Shown here: piece after piece, positions 1 to 11,978 of the stretch | Numbering within the stretch: the stretch's first letter is position 1 | How the letters are laid out: each line of letters starts with the position of its first letter | Source: Parazoarcus communis SWub3 = DSM 12120 | Lineage (GTDB): Bacteria > Pseudomonadota > Gammaproteobacteria > Burkholderiales > Rhodocyclaceae | Direction: 5' to 3' | Assembly: GCF_003226565.1 (NCBI RefSeq) | Contig: NZ_QKOE01000010.1 | Coordinates: forward strand, 62,001-126,000 | DNA length: 64,000 bases | Notes under the pieces: generated by a model | What the model saw: the letters and a program-made list of their open reading frames with translations, nothing else | Database searches by the model: none | What the model was told of the DNA's origin: nothing | Translations under genes and position numbers: made by a program

Positions 1-204
1 GGTGAATCCATCGGCACTCGGCCTTTGTTGTTCGGGGGCTTCTTCCTGGTAATTGCGGGCGTGCAGATGGTTACCTCCGGTGTATTGGCCGAGTTGCTGG
101 CCCGGGTGTACTACGAATCCGGCACTTCCCGCCCTTACCTGGCCCGTCCGGTCGCTGATCTCGCCGAGGACGATGGCTGGCGCAAGCCCGGAACATCGAC
201 ATGA
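1..204 (+). CDS. C-terminal fragment of a family 2 glycosyltransferase (partial)
   Basis: The frame is open from the first base of the window and ends at the TGA at 202-204, giving 67 codons of a protein whose start lies outside the window. What is visible is a hydrophobic stretch (about residues 9-35 of the fragment) followed by a short charged cytoplasmic-looking tail. This resembles the C-terminal membrane part of polyprenyl-phosphate glycosyltransferases of the GtrB/ArnC/DPM1 type, which transfer a sugar to undecaprenyl phosphate. The stop overlaps the start of the following GT39 gene by four bases (ATGA), which implies translational coupling. A lipid-linked sugar made by this enzyme would be a natural donor for the GT39 enzyme. 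The family call rests on the membrane tail and the context only. Confidence 0.6.
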   Translation, partial: GESIGTRPLLFGGFFLVIAGVQMVTSGVLAELLARVYYESGTSRPYLARPVADLAEDDGWRKPGTST

Positions 205-1748
205 GCAACACGCTGACGCGCAATCCTGCGCTGGTCTTCCTGATCCTGCTATTGCCGCTGGCGAGCTTCTTTCTTCGCCTTGGGGGAGCGCCCCTGTTCG
301 ACGTCGACGAGGGCGCCTTCTCGGAAGCCACCCGGGAGATGTTCGAACGCGGCGACTTTCTGTCCACATATCTGAACGGTGAGCACCGCTTCGACAAGCC
401 CATCCTGGTGTATTGGCTGCAGGCAATCGGCTTCCTGCTGTTTGGCGCCACCGAATGGGCCTTCCGTCTCCCCTCGGCGGTGGCTGCTGCAGCCTGGTGT
501 TACGCAACCTGGTACTTTGCCCGCGAGCGTTTCGGCCCGGATACCGCACTTGCGGCACTTGCCATCGCCGCTACCGCTATCGGACCATTCGCCATAGGCC
601 GCGCAGCCACCGCCGACGCCTTGCTCAACCTGTTGCTGGCCCTGGCGCTGTTCGATGCCTGGCGTCACCTCGAATCCGGCCGCCGTGCGCCGCTGCTGCG
701 CAGCTTCGTCTGGATTGGCCTGGGCGCGCTGACCAAAGGGCCGATTGCATTGATCGTGCCCGGTACAGTCAGTTTCCTGTACTGCATCAGCCGCGGTGAA
801 TGGCGCCTCTGGCTCCGTACGGTGTTTGATCCGACCGGCTGGATCATCCTCGCCGTACTCGTTGTCCCCTGGTACGCAACTGCGCTGATCATTCACGGCC
901 AGAACTTCATTGACGGCTTCATCCTCAAGCACAACGTCGAGCGCTTTACCGGCACGCTGGAGGGTCATGCCGGTAGCCTGTTCTACTACATCTTTGCCGT
1001 GCCGCTGCTGATGCTGCCCTGGACCGCTCCGCTCCTTGCCAGCTTGCGCAACATCCGCACTGACGTGGCAACGGGTGTTCGTCGTTTTCTGTGGATCTGG
1101 GCTGGCTTTGTGGTGGTGTTCTTCTCACTGTCGGGCACCAAACTGCCGCATTACGTGCTTTATGGCTCGACACCGCTGTTCCTGCTGGTCGCCGCACACC
1201 GCGAACAGTTGCAGCGCGCCTGGTTGCACCTTGCACCGCCTACCGTGCTGCTTGCCGCACTGCCCTTGCTGCCGCTCGTGTTCATGGCGCTTTCTGCCAG
1301 CGATGCAGGCAATCCGTACTATCGAGCGCAGCTGGGTGAAGCACTGACGCAGGCCGATGCCCTGTACTACGCGGTGACCATAGGTGGCCTGCTCATCTGG
1401 CTGGCGATTGCGCTGCGCCTGTCAGCCACCCCATGGACCAAGCTGCTGTGTGCGGCGGGCATCCAGGTCGGAGTACTGACGACCGTCGTCGTGCCCTGGG
1501 TCGGAAATGTGCTGCAAGGCCCGGTCAAGGCAGCCGCAGAGTTTGTCTCACAACGCACGGAGCCGGTCGTCATGTGGCGTATCGCCGTGCCCAGCGTCAG
1601 CGTCTATCGCCAGGCCGTGACCCCCGCACGAGCCCCCGAGCCGGGAGAACTCGCCATCACCCGTTACGATCGCGTTCCCGATACCGGCTACGAAACGCTG
1701 TTCCGTCAAGGCGGCATCGCTGTGGTACGCCGCCTGCAGGACAACTGA
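201..1748 (+). CDS. GT39 (ArnT/PMT-like) membrane glycosyltransferase
   Basis: This 515-residue integral membrane protein resembles ArnT-type transferases, which move a sugar from a polyprenyl-phosphate carrier onto lipid A or another periplasmic acceptor. Residues 34-37 hold the acidic DxDE motif of the first periplasmic loop typical of GT-C family 39 enzymes. A conserved-looking FDKPILVYW segment lies at about 64-72. Roughly ten hydrophobic helices follow, and a small soluble C-terminal part begins near residue 440. The start overlaps the stop of the upstream GT2 fragment, and the PAP2 phosphatase begins one base after the stop, so the three genes form one envelope-modification operon. The transferred sugar and acceptor cannot be told from sequence, so I give no gene symbol. 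Confidence 0.82.
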   Translation: MSNTLTRNPALVFLILLLPLASFFLRLGGAPLFDVDEGAFSEATREMFERGDFLSTYLNGEHRFDKPILVYWLQAIGFLLFGATEWAFRLPSAVAAAAWCYATWYFARERFGPDTALAALAIAATAIGPFAIGRAATADALLNLLLALALFDAWRHLESGRRAPLLRSFVWIGLGALTKGPIALIVPGTVSFLYCISRGEWRLWLRTVFDPTGWIILAVLVVPWYATALIIHGQNFIDGFILKHNVERFTGTLEGHAGSLFYYIFAVPLLMLPWTAPLLASLRNIRTDVATGVRRFLWIWAGFVVVFFSLSGTKLPHYVLYGSTPLFLLVAAHREQLQRAWLHLAPPTVLLAALPLLPLVFMALSASDAGNPYYRAQLGEALTQADALYYAVTIGGLLIWLAIALRLSATPWTKLLCAAGIQVGVLTTVVVPWVGNVLQGPVKAAAEFVSQRTEPVVMWRIAVPSVSVYRQAVTPARAPEPGELAITRYDRVPDTGYETLFRQGGIAVVRRLQDN

Positions 1749-1749
1749 C

Positions 1750-2481
1750 ATGACCACCCTCCAGACCATGCAGGAAACGCGTAGCTCACGACACATCAGC
1801 CCACTCACTCTGGCCATGCTGTTCAGCATGATCTCCTGTGGCCTGATTTTCTCCCTATGGCCAGGGCTCGACCTCTGGGTCACGAGTCAGTTCTACGACC
1901 CCGCGACGGGCTTTTCCGGCGAACGCAGTGCATTTGTGATTGCGCTTTACCGAGGCATTCCGATGATGTCCAAGGCCATCATCCTGGGCCTGTTCATCGC
2001 CATGTTTGCCTACGCCTTTCAACGCGGCGCTCAAGGCTTGAAACGCAGGATCCAGGTGGGTTACCTCATTACCGCGCTGGTCCTGGGTCCTGGCCTGCTG
2101 ATCGATGTCCTGCTAAAGGATTTCTGGGGGCGCGCCCGGCCTGCAAAGGTGGCTGAATTTGGGGGTAGCGCCGTTTTCACTCCTGCGCTGGTGCCCGCCA
2201 AACAGTGTGACAACAACTGCTCCTTCGTCAGCGGACATGCGTCGGCCGGCTTCTACGCAGTCAGCCTGGGTTTTCTCGGCGGCGCCGCGGCACGTCGCCG
2301 GTGGACATTGATCGGCTTCGCACTTGGCGGTATCGCAGGTTATGGCCGGATTGCCCAAGGCGGACATTTTCTCAGCGATGTCCTGTTCAGCTTCTTTGCC
2401 ACGTGGTTCGCGGCCTGGTTCGCCTGGGTGATATTCCGTCGTCTGGGATGGCTGACCGAGCCCACAACAGAAAAGAACTGA
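1750..2481 (+). CDS. PAP2-family membrane phosphatase
   Basis: This 243-residue membrane protein carries the full PAP2 signature: KxxxxxxRP at 123-131, SGH at 161-163 and a GRIAQGGHFLSD motif at 199-210, where the second histidine is catalytic. Such enzymes remove phosphate from lipids such as undecaprenyl pyrophosphate, phosphatidylglycerophosphate or lipid A (LpxE/LpxF types). It starts one base after the GT39 stop, so it is probably co-transcribed. A role in recycling the polyprenyl carrier or dephosphorylating lipid A fits these neighbours, but that is inference. It faces the convergent coiled-coil gene across a 12-base gap. Confidence 0.85.
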   Translation: MTTLQTMQETRSSRHISPLTLAMLFSMISCGLIFSLWPGLDLWVTSQFYDPATGFSGERSAFVIALYRGIPMMSKAIILGLFIAMFAYAFQRGAQGLKRRIQVGYLITALVLGPGLLIDVLLKDFWGRARPAKVAEFGGSAVFTPALVPAKQCDNNCSFVSGHASAGFYAVSLGFLGGAAARRRWTLIGFALGGIAGYGRIAQGGHFLSDVLFSFFATWFAAWFAWVIFRRLGWLTEPTTEKN

Positions 2482-2493
2482 AGCCAGGACGGT

Positions 2494-2862
2494 TTACTGT
2501 CGCACAGTTTCGGCGCCGCGCGACTTGAGGAACTCCAGCTCAGCCTTGCGCTTCTTTAGCTGGTCATTGATGTCGGCCAGTTGCCGCTCCAGCTCCAACC
2601 GGGTTGCACGTTCCACATCCAGTGCAAGCCGGGCTACGCTCAGCTCTTCAACAGCGCGCCGGCTCTCAGCCTGGTTATCTGCCAATTGCTGCTCCAGGTT
2701 GCGCGAAGCCTTCTGCATGCCAAAACCATATGCAGCAAGCGCGAACAGCACCAAAACGCCAATACCGCCAAGCAACCAGCGCTTGTGCCGCACACCCGCA
2801 TCACGGTCACTCACCGCATCCTCGCCCAGACGACTGGGGCGGTAACCACCAAGCCATCTCAT
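2494..2862 (-). CDS. Small membrane-anchored coiled-coil protein
   Basis: The ATG at 2862 gives a 122-residue protein. Upstream in-frame sequence overlaps the M23 peptidase gene and looks non-coding, so I reject the longer start. A short cytoplasmic N-terminus is followed by one hydrophobic helix (about residues 29-49). The rest (about 52-115) is rich in Glu, Gln, Arg, Lys and Leu and reads as a continuous coiled coil. The gene begins 17 bases after the M23 peptidase stop, so the two are likely transcribed together. No catalytic motif is visible. A role with the peptidase in envelope or division-site organisation is a guess from context. Confidence 0.7.
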   Translation of the reverse strand: MRWLGGYRPSRLGEDAVSDRDAGVRHKRWLLGGIGVLVLFALAAYGFGMQKASRNLEQQLADNQAESRRAVEELSVARLALDVERATRLELERQLADINDQLKKRKAELEFLKSRGAETVRQ

Positions 2863-2879
2863 CGCGCGCGACCGAACGC

Positions 2880-3821
2880 TCAGGAGCGCGCAAGATAGCG
2901 CGTCGGGTTCACGAACGCACCATTCTTGAGCACTTCGAAATGCAGGTGCGGACCCGTCGACCGCCCGGTCGAGCCGACTGCAGCAATGCGCTGTGACGGC
3001 GTCACCAGATCGCCAACCTTGACCAGCAAGCGCGAACAATGCGCGTAACGCGTGCGCAAGCCGTTTCCATGATCGATTTCGACCATGTAACCGTATTCCT
3101 TGTGGTAGCCGGAGAACACCACCTTGCCGCCGCCACTGGCATGAATGGGCGTGCCATGGGGCGCCTGAAAATCCAGACCGGAGTGGAAGGCGCTGCGACC
3201 GTTGAAGGGGTCAAACCGTGACCCGAACGACGAGTTGCGCTTACCAGCAGGTACCGGGTTGCGGCTTGGGAAAGCCATCAAGGCAAGATCAAGTTCAGTT
3301 GCAGCCCGATCCACCTCGAACAATACCCCGCTCAGACGCTCAAGCTCATATTCCAGATCGGACAGGCCTGTGCCCTGATCGTCGAACACTGACGCCCCGA
3401 CATCAAGCGACACATCCGGTAGTGAAAGTGGAAACATGGGGCCGCCACTCGAACCCGTCTTCTCCGGGGGCGCTGCAGGTTGGAGCGCTGGCGGTTTGAC
3501 GAATTCCTCTGCCGCAGGAGCCGCCGGGGTTCGCAAAACACCGACACGCTTGGCCAGAGTCAAAGCTTCGCTCTCGAGGCGTGCGAGCTTGCCCGAGATT
3601 TCACCCAGACGGTCGGCCAGGAAACGCCCCTCCGGATGATCGACGCTCAGCGGCGCCGGCACCACCTCTGCACCGCTGCGGCCCACCCCCACCCCAATCA
3701 CAAACGCGCCCGCCGCGACAGTGACCAAACCACCGGCGGCCAGCACGAGCAACGCCCGCGTACTGAGCGTACGCACCTTGGAGCGACCAAACCGCTGCAT
3801 GGAAAGAATGACGAGCGCCAT
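2880..3821 (-). CDS. M23 family metallopeptidase (murein hydrolase or LytM-like regulator)
   Basis: I start at the ATG at 3821, which has GGAGGAAG just upstream; this gives 313 residues. There is an N-terminal membrane anchor at about 21-47, then a Pro/Ala-rich and partly coiled-coil linker, and a C-terminal LytM domain from about residue 196. The zinc ligands and catalytic histidines are all present: H213 and D217 (HxxxD), H261, and the HLH motif at 292-294. The domain therefore looks catalytically competent, unlike degenerate LytM activators. It should cut peptidoglycan cross-bridges in the periplasm. The coiled-coil gene follows in the same direction. It has its own upstream region after the ppsA terminator. 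Confidence 0.88.
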   Translation of the reverse strand: MALVILSMQRFGRSKVRTLSTRALLVLAAGGLVTVAAGAFVIGVGVGRSGAEVVPAPLSVDHPEGRFLADRLGEISGKLARLESEALTLAKRVGVLRTPAAPAAEEFVKPPALQPAAPPEKTGSSGGPMFPLSLPDVSLDVGASVFDDQGTGLSDLEYELERLSGVLFEVDRAATELDLALMAFPSRNPVPAGKRNSSFGSRFDPFNGRSAFHSGLDFQAPHGTPIHASGGGKVVFSGYHKEYGYMVEIDHGNGLRTRYAHCSRLLVKVGDLVTPSQRIAAVGSTGRSTGPHLHFEVLKNGAFVNPTRYLARS

Positions 3822-3941
3822 CCACTTCCTCCACTTGCAACGGGCGACCTCTGGAGGATCGCCCGTCGAATGCATTATCAGGAGCTTCAACCCCGGGGCA
3901 ACGCTTACACCCCGATACATTGGGTCAAACACAAGGCACGC

Positions 3942-3969
3942 AGTGTATCATCATTCGACAGAATTGGAA
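3942..3969 (-). promoter_or_regulatory. Possible sigma70 promoter for the M23 peptidase gene
   Basis: Reading the minus strand, TTCCAA (plus-strand 3964-3969) and TACACT (3942-3947) are separated by 16 bases, and a TG dinucleotide immediately precedes the -10, giving an extended -10 pattern. It lies about 120 bases before the chosen start. The match is modest and not tested. Confidence 0.35.
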
Positions 3970-4097
3970 GATTTACGACAATCCGAAAGTCAAGATGTAT
4001 CCGCATCGATCATCCGATTTCGTCACAATCCCATCGCACCTCGTCGCAGAAACGCAACAGTCAGGACATTAACAGATCGACGCCAGATCAAAAGCGC

Positions 4098-4125
4098 AAA
4101 AAGGGCGGCAACTGCCGCCCTTTTT
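4098..4125. terminator. Rho-independent terminator downstream of ppsA
   Basis: A perfect GGGCGGC/GCCGCCC stem with a four-base loop is flanked by five A residues on one side and five T residues on the other, so it can work in either direction. It lies 43 bases after the ppsA stop and probably ends that minus-strand transcript. Confidence 0.88.
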
Positions 4126-4168
4126 GGCCATCAAGGCCGGGGTTACCCCGCCTCGAAAATCGCAAGAC

Positions 4169-6535
<2,367 letters not shown>

Positions 6536-6667
6536 GAGTGGCTTCCGGAAACGATAAAGAGAACGCAAAATACAAATTCAGACCGAATTCTATCCAACAA
6601 TGGTGCCCTGCCGCACGACAGGGTTTGCCCCAATATCCGTAAGCCATAGCCAAGCGAGCCGTCCCAC

Positions 6668-7501
6668 ATGAGCAATCTGCCTACGCGTACCGTGTTCTTC
6701 ATCTCCGACGGTACGGGCATCACCGCGGAAACCCTGGGCCATAGCCTGCTTGCCCAGTTTCCCGACGCGCGCTTCCGCCAGGTGCGGATCCCTTTCGTCG
6801 ACGACCTGGACAAGGCCATCGACTGCGCCGCGCAGATCCGTGATGCGTTCCGTACCGACGGCACCCGCCCGATCGTGTTCAGCACCCTGGTCAATCCGGA
6901 CACGGTTGGTGCACTGCGCAAGGCCGATGCATTGTTCCTGGATCTGTTCGAGCGCTTCATCGGCCCGCTGGAAACCGAGCTCGGGCAGCGCTCCACCCAC
7001 GCCGTCGGTCGTTTTCACGGTATCGCCGACAGCAACGACTACAAGAACCGCATCGAAGCGATCAACTTTGCCATGGCACACGACGACGGCGTCTCCAACG
7101 ACGGCGAACTGGCCGAGGCCGATGTCGTGCTGGTGGGCGTATCGCGCTCGGGCAAGACACCGACCAGTCTATACCTTGCGATGCAGTTCGGCGTGAAAGC
7201 AGCCAACTACCCGCTGATTCCGGAAGATTTCGAGCGCAACAAGCTGCCTGGCGAACTGCATCGCTATCGCGGCAAGTTGTTTGGTCTCACCATTGCCCCG
7301 GAGCGTCTGTCGCAGATCCGTCAGGAGCGCCGCCCCAACAGCCGTTACGCCTCGCTGGAGAACTGCAAGTACGAGATCGATGCAGCCCAGAAACTGATGC
7401 GTCGTGAAAACATCCGTTGGCTGGACTCCACCACCAAGTCCATCGAAGAAATCTCGGCCACCATCCTCCAGACCGTACGCCTGAACCGCCCCGCATACTG
7501 A
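6668..7501 (+). CDS. ppsR: PEP synthase regulatory kinase/pyrophosphorylase (DUF299)
   Basis: This 277-residue protein belongs to the PSRP family, which inactivates PEP synthase by ADP-dependent threonine phosphorylation and reactivates it by phosphate-dependent dephosphorylation. The N-terminus ([19 protein letters not shown]) and the P-loop GVSRSGKT at 157-164 are typical, as is the YPLIPEDFE segment further on. Its position divergent from ppsA strongly supports the assignment. The family also includes regulators of pyruvate phosphate dikinase, but no PPDK gene is seen here. Confidence 0.95.
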   Translation: MSNLPTRTVFFISDGTGITAETLGHSLLAQFPDARFRQVRIPFVDDLDKAIDCAAQIRDAFRTDGTRPIVFSTLVNPDTVGALRKADALFLDLFERFIGPLETELGQRSTHAVGRFHGIADSNDYKNRIEAINFAMAHDDGVSNDGELAEADVVLVGVSRSGKTPTSLYLAMQFGVKAANYPLIPEDFERNKLPGELHRYRGKLFGLTIAPERLSQIRQERRPNSRYASLENCKYEIDAAQKLMRRENIRWLDSTTKSIEEISATILQTVRLNRPAY

Positions 7502-7591
7502 GTTGGGGCGCCTCCAGCTTTTGTCTGGGCTAGAATTGAATCACGTGACCGGCACAATGCCGGGTCGCAAAACGCATCAACAGGACATCAG

Positions 7592-8761
7592 ATGACAAGA
7601 CCGCGCATCAAGCGCCGCGGTGGCATTGGCCGCCTCGCCGAACAACTCGTCTGGCTCGCATCGGGCCTGGCCGAATCCGGCAGCCGTGTCGAGGATCGCT
7701 ATTGGGAAAAGCGCCTGGCTGCGAGCATCGACAGCACGCTGCAAAGCGAGGACGAAAACACGCTCAACGCCGCGCTCGACCAGTTGTTTGCCAACGACAC
7801 CCCCGGCTATGACGAACTTGCCGACATGATCGAATCGCGCACCGAATCGGTCGCCGGCCTGGCGGAAGACCACGACGTCCTGCTGATCGCAGCGCCGGTG
7901 CTGGCGTGGTCACGTTTCCGCATTCCCGCAACCACCCTGCCGCCTGCGGTGCTGACCAATCTGCGGGTGCACCTGCAGGCCCACGTACTGGCCGATGGGG
8001 CACGCCTTGCCTTGGCCGATTTTCTGTTCAGTCCGGATCAGCTCCCTCAGGGGTACTGCGCCACGGCCGACTTTGGCCGCACCATGTGCCGGGCCTCACT
8101 CGACGGTCAGGACGTCCATATCGAGACCAACGGCTTGCCGGAAACCTCGCAGTTTCTGTCCGACACCCGTTATCTGCTGGCAGCCGTCGCCGCGCCCAAG
8201 GGGAACGCATTGTTCCGCTGGCAGGAGCTCGACGGCAGCCGCGAACACGCGCTGTCCCAATGGCGCGCCCAGGGTGGAGCCTGCCTGGCACCACTGCTGC
8301 CTGGCTGCACACTGGAGTTCGTGCTGCCCGAAGCGTATTTCGCCGCCTGCCGTGCCGCCGACAAGGCCAGCCGGCCCTACTCCATCCGTGCATCGGTCGC
8401 CTTTCTCGGCACTGCGCTCGACGCACCGGCGACCAGCTTGCGCGCCGTGATCGCCCCCTTCTCGGACAATCAGGTCGAGGAGTATCGCATCGGTTTCACG
8501 CTGAGCGGGCGGGACGAGGTGGTACATGGGGTGGTCTGGCCATTGCTTGGGGACGAAGGAGATGCGGTGGATACCCCCAGCGAAATCGAAACCGTGCTGC
8601 GGGAGTGCGGCGTCACCGACGTCCTGATCCACGAACATCGCTTTCCGCTCGAATACTGTGATGACTGCGGCGCGCCGATGTATCCCTCACCCGAGGGCGA
8701 AGTGGCCCATGCCGAGATGCCCGAGACGCACACTGAACAAGTGCCGCGCCACTTGCATTGA
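7592..8761 (+). CDS. DUF2863-like protein of unknown function
   Basis: A 389-residue, probably cytoplasmic protein with no signal peptide or membrane helix. It resembles the DUF2863 family, which I know mainly from betaproteobacteria and which has no established function. Near the C-terminus (about residue 358) is a short CDDCGAPMYP segment. Its CxxC could bind zinc as a partial knuckle or act in thiol chemistry. The start is supported by AGGA seven bases before the ATG. msrB follows after 33 bases in the same direction, so the two may be co-transcribed. The family name is from memory of similar sequences. Confidence 0.65.
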   Translation: MTRPRIKRRGGIGRLAEQLVWLASGLAESGSRVEDRYWEKRLAASIDSTLQSEDENTLNAALDQLFANDTPGYDELADMIESRTESVAGLAEDHDVLLIAAPVLAWSRFRIPATTLPPAVLTNLRVHLQAHVLADGARLALADFLFSPDQLPQGYCATADFGRTMCRASLDGQDVHIETNGLPETSQFLSDTRYLLAAVAAPKGNALFRWQELDGSREHALSQWRAQGGACLAPLLPGCTLEFVLPEAYFAACRAADKASRPYSIRASVAFLGTALDAPATSLRAVIAPFSDNQVEEYRIGFTLSGRDEVVHGVVWPLLGDEGDAVDTPSEIETVLRECGVTDVLIHEHRFPLEYCDDCGAPMYPSPEGEVAHAEMPETHTEQVPRHLH

Positions 8762-8794
8762 ACCCGACGTCGTTACCATGAACCGGAGCGCATC

Positions 8795-9202
8795 ATGAGC
8801 CGCAGCATTGAGAAATCCGATGCCGAATGGCAGACCCTGCTGACCTCCATCCAGTTTCACGTCACCCGGGAGAAGGGCACCGAGCGGCCCTTTTCCGGTG
8901 AATACTGGGACTTCTGGAGTCCCGGTGAATACCACTGCGTTTGTTGTGACGCGCCCCTGTTCGATGCCGAGCACAAGTTCGACGCGGGCTGTGGCTGGCC
9001 CAGCTTCTGGACGGCCGCAGCGCCCGAGAACGTCGAGTCAAGGGACGACCACAGTCACTTCATGCACCGTACCGAAGTGCTTTGCCAGCACTGTGGCGCC
9101 CACCTTGGCCATGTATTCGAAGATGGTCCCCCACCTACCGGACTGCGCTACTGCATCAATTCCGCCTCAATCCGCCATGTCGCCAGAACAACGGACGACT
9201 GA
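8795..9202 (+). CDS. msrB: Peptide-methionine (R)-S-oxide reductase
   Basis: This 135-residue protein reduces methionine-R-sulfoxide in oxidised proteins. Visible residues are two zinc-binding CxxC pairs (C48/C51 and C97/C100), the catalytic cysteine C120 in [11 protein letters not shown], and a probable resolving cysteine C66 in GCGWPSFW. Size and motif order match stand-alone MsrB; no MsrA domain is fused. A GGAG seven bases before the ATG supports the start. Confidence 0.95.
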   Translation: MSRSIEKSDAEWQTLLTSIQFHVTREKGTERPFSGEYWDFWSPGEYHCVCCDAPLFDAEHKFDAGCGWPSFWTAAAPENVESRDDHSHFMHRTEVLCQHCGAHLGHVFEDGPPPTGLRYCINSASIRHVARTTDD

Positions 9203-9345
9203 GCCGCCCCGCGACTGGCTGATATTCTGCCTAAAGTAATGCCAGGGCGCTGCCGTTACCCATACATCGAATAGTGCTTGCCGATCTGCGCGCCGACGAC
9301 GCGCGCAGACGCGGATGACCAAGCATGCAAAGGGGGAGACGCATC

Positions 9346-10977
9346 ATGAACGGGTTTCACAATCTCAGCTTGCGAGGCAAGCTGCTGGTCAACTTCGCCG
9401 TATCCGGCGGCATCTTCATTCTGGCGCTGATCTTTCTCAATCTGCAGATTGCCCGCGTTGGCAGCCTGGCCAACGAGGTATCGGACAATGCTCTGCCATC
9501 GATCGTTCAGGCAGGCAAGATTGGCGAGTTCCGTTTGCGTTACCGCATCCGCAGTCTCGAGTACATGCTCGAGCAACGGCCCGGCGAGCGCGAGAAACTC
9601 GAAGCCTCGATGGCATCGCTCAACAAGAGCCTGATCGAATCCATCGACGCCTATGTTCCACTGATCTCCAGCGACACCGACCGTGCCATTCTTGGCCGGG
9701 TCAGGGAAAAAGCGGCCGCCTACGAGGAAAGCGTGCTGCGTGCGGTGGCACTGCTCAAGCAAGGCAGGGGGGACGAGGCGACACAGTTGCAGAACAGTGA
9801 GTGGGTGTCGCGAGCCAACCAATTGCGTGACGAAGTCAATGCATTGGTCAAGTTCAACGAGGACGCCGCAGCAGCGCTCAGTACCGAATCCAAAGCTGCG
9901 AGGGATCAGGCCACACTTGCCGGCTGGAGTGCCGTAGTCCTTGGGCCGGTGTTGGCGCTTGGCATGTCCATATGGGTTGCCGGCCTGATCAGCAGCCGGC
10001 TGCAACAACTGGTGTCGGCTGCCGGCAAGATATCGTCGGGCAATCTTGCCGATGACTCCCTGCCTGAAGCCAGCCGGGACGAAGTCGGACAGTTGGTCGG
10101 CGCCATGAAGCAGATGCAGCAAGCGCTGCGCGATACCATTCGTGCCACCCGCGACAACGCCAATGCCCTGATCAGCACCGGGCGCGAACTGGGTGATGGC
10201 GTGCAGCAGATGGAGCGCAGTGTCGCGGTTCAAAGCAGCGCCTCATCGGCGATTGCAGCCAACGTCGAAGAGTTGACGGTTTCGATCAATCACGTCTCCG
10301 ACAACACGGGTGATGCCAGCCGACTCGCTCAGGACTCCGACCGTCAGGCGCGAGAAGGGCGTCGGACGGTCGACCAACTCATCGATGAGATCAATCAGGT
10401 CTCCGGCGTCGTCACCACCGCATCCGAGCGCATCGGTGGACTGGCAATCGAATCGGAAAAAATCTCCAACATCGTCCAGGTCATCAAGGACATTGCCGAG
10501 CAGACCAACCTGCTTGCCCTCAATGCCGCAATTGAAGCGGCACGTGCAGGGGAACACGGCCGCGGTTTTGCGGTGGTAGCGGATGAGGTTCGCAAGCTGT
10601 CCGAACGCACCGCACAATCGACGCGCGAGATCACCGCCATGGTCGAGTCGATCCAGAACTCGACCCAGCAAGTGGTTACCGAAATCGATCGTGGCGTGGG
10701 TGCCGTGCAGAACAGCGTCGATCATGCCCGGCAGGCCGGCGACACCATCGGTACGCTGCAGGACATCGCCCGCCAGGTTGCCGAACTGGTCAGCGAAGTC
10801 GATGTGGCACTACGCGAACAATCGGCGGCCTCGTCCGAGGTTGCCAAGCGCATAGAAGAGATTGCCACCCATGCTGAAGAAACCAGCGCCGCCACTGCCG
10901 AAGCTGCCCGCTCGGCCCAGACGCTCAACAATGTGGCCAGCCAGATGCAGAGTAGCGTCAGCCACTTCCGCATCTGA
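9346..10977 (+). CDS. Methyl-accepting chemotaxis protein
   Basis: A 543-residue transmembrane chemoreceptor. From the start at 9346 (GGGGGAG upstream; a start at 9325 is less likely) there is a membrane helix at about 13-35. A roughly 155-residue periplasmic part follows, predicted to be a four-helix-bundle sensor. A second membrane helix near 195-215, a HAMP domain and a long cytoplasmic coiled coil complete it. The highly conserved hairpin tip is present, with [20 protein letters not shown] followed by [15 protein letters not shown]. No CheB/CheR-tethering pentapeptide is seen at the C-terminus. The ligand is unknown. It should signal through CheA/CheW, which are not in this window. Confidence 0.93.
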   Translation: MNGFHNLSLRGKLLVNFAVSGGIFILALIFLNLQIARVGSLANEVSDNALPSIVQAGKIGEFRLRYRIRSLEYMLEQRPGEREKLEASMASLNKSLIESIDAYVPLISSDTDRAILGRVREKAAAYEESVLRAVALLKQGRGDEATQLQNSEWVSRANQLRDEVNALVKFNEDAAAALSTESKAARDQATLAGWSAVVLGPVLALGMSIWVAGLISSRLQQLVSAAGKISSGNLADDSLPEASRDEVGQLVGAMKQMQQALRDTIRATRDNANALISTGRELGDGVQQMERSVAVQSSASSAIAANVEELTVSINHVSDNTGDASRLAQDSDRQAREGRRTVDQLIDEINQVSGVVTTASERIGGLAIESEKISNIVQVIKDIAEQTNLLALNAAIEAARAGEHGRGFAVVADEVRKLSERTAQSTREITAMVESIQNSTQQVVTEIDRGVGAVQNSVDHARQAGDTIGTLQDIARQVAELVSEVDVALREQSAASSEVAKRIEEIATHAEETSAATAEAARSAQTLNNVASQMQSSVSHFRI

Positions 10978-10991
10978 TCGAGCAGCGGGAC

Positions 10992-11906
10992 TCAAACCTC
11001 CAGCAGGAAGTCCCGCACGGTTGCGATCTGGCCGGCATCCATCAGCATGGGGGCATGACCGATGCCAGCGAACTCCACCGTACGCGCACAAGGTCCGCGC
11101 TTTCCCATCGCCTCGAGCGTGACCTGCTCCAGCAGGTCGGATTCCGCGCCGCGCAGGGCCAGCGTCGGACAGCGGATGCGGTCATAGGTATCCCATAGAT
11201 CGACATCCATCAGGATGGGCGTCTGCCGGAAGACATCGCCGATACCCGGGTCGTAGACCATGGCAAAGCCGCCCTCGACGGGGCGTACGGTGTACTGGGT
11301 CAGATGACGCCACTGTGCATCGGTCAATGGCCCAAAGGGTGCGCTGACTTCACGAATATAGGCTTCGGCATCGGCCATGCTCGCGAACCGCGGTGCAGTG
11401 CCCACATACTGGCCGATACGGCGCAAGGATGCCGCAGTGATCACCGGCCCGACGTCATTGAGGACCAGACGACTGATCGGAGCATGTGGTTGACTGGCGA
11501 TCAGCATGCCGATCAGTCCGCCCATGGATGTCCCGACCCAATGCACCGTCTCGACATCAAGCCGCGCAATCAGCGTGATCATGTCCGCAACGTACACCGG
11601 AAACCCGTAGTCACTCTTGACCCCAAGCCAGTCGCTGCGACCACGCCCGACCACATCCGGGCAGATCACCCGGTAGTCTTGTGCCAGCGCCCGGGCCAGA
11701 TCGTCAAAATCCCGACCGTTGCGCGTCAGCCCATGGACGCAGATGACCACCCGCGGATTGTCCTGCTCGCCCCACTCGGTGTACGCCATCCGGTGCAGGC
11801 CATGCGGCCCCAGGCACTGTACGGATCGCTCTCGCAAGCCCTGATAGGGCCGGGCGGGCACCGGCGGCGCCTTGAACAGATTTCGCAGGGCATCGAACAG
11901 ACTCAT
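10992..11906 (-). CDS. Alpha/beta-hydrolase
   Basis: A 304-residue alpha/beta-hydrolase fold protein without a signal peptide. The likely triad is Ser127 in the nucleophile elbow GTSMGG, Asp257 in GAESDLL and His284 in GIGHAPML. An oxyanion-type CVHGL lies at about 56-60. Substrate cannot be read from sequence; ester or lactone hydrolysis is typical of the fold. It converges on the chemoreceptor gene with 14 bases between stops and stands apart from the next gene, so its context says little. Confidence 0.85.
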   Translation of the reverse strand: MSLFDALRNLFKAPPVPARPYQGLRERSVQCLGPHGLHRMAYTEWGEQDNPRVVICVHGLTRNGRDFDDLARALAQDYRVICPDVVGRGRSDWLGVKSDYGFPVYVADMITLIARLDVETVHWVGTSMGGLIGMLIASQPHAPISRLVLNDVGPVITAASLRRIGQYVGTAPRFASMADAEAYIREVSAPFGPLTDAQWRHLTQYTVRPVEGGFAMVYDPGIGDVFRQTPILMDVDLWDTYDRIRCPTLALRGAESDLLEQVTLEAMGKRGPCARTVEFAGIGHAPMLMDAGQIATVRDFLLEV

Positions 11907-11978
11907 TGCGACTCACCGGGATGGAATACGCCGAGTCTAGCACCGACCGGACATTGCCTTCCGATCCGATGACACGGA

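Larger units (their letters stand above)
3822..4168. other. Intergenic region between the M23 peptidase gene and ppsA
   Basis: This 347-base gap holds the ppsA terminator at its right end and the putative peptidase promoter in the middle. Small reading frames cross it, but I see none with a convincing start and ribosome binding site, and no RNA gene. Confidence 0.6.
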
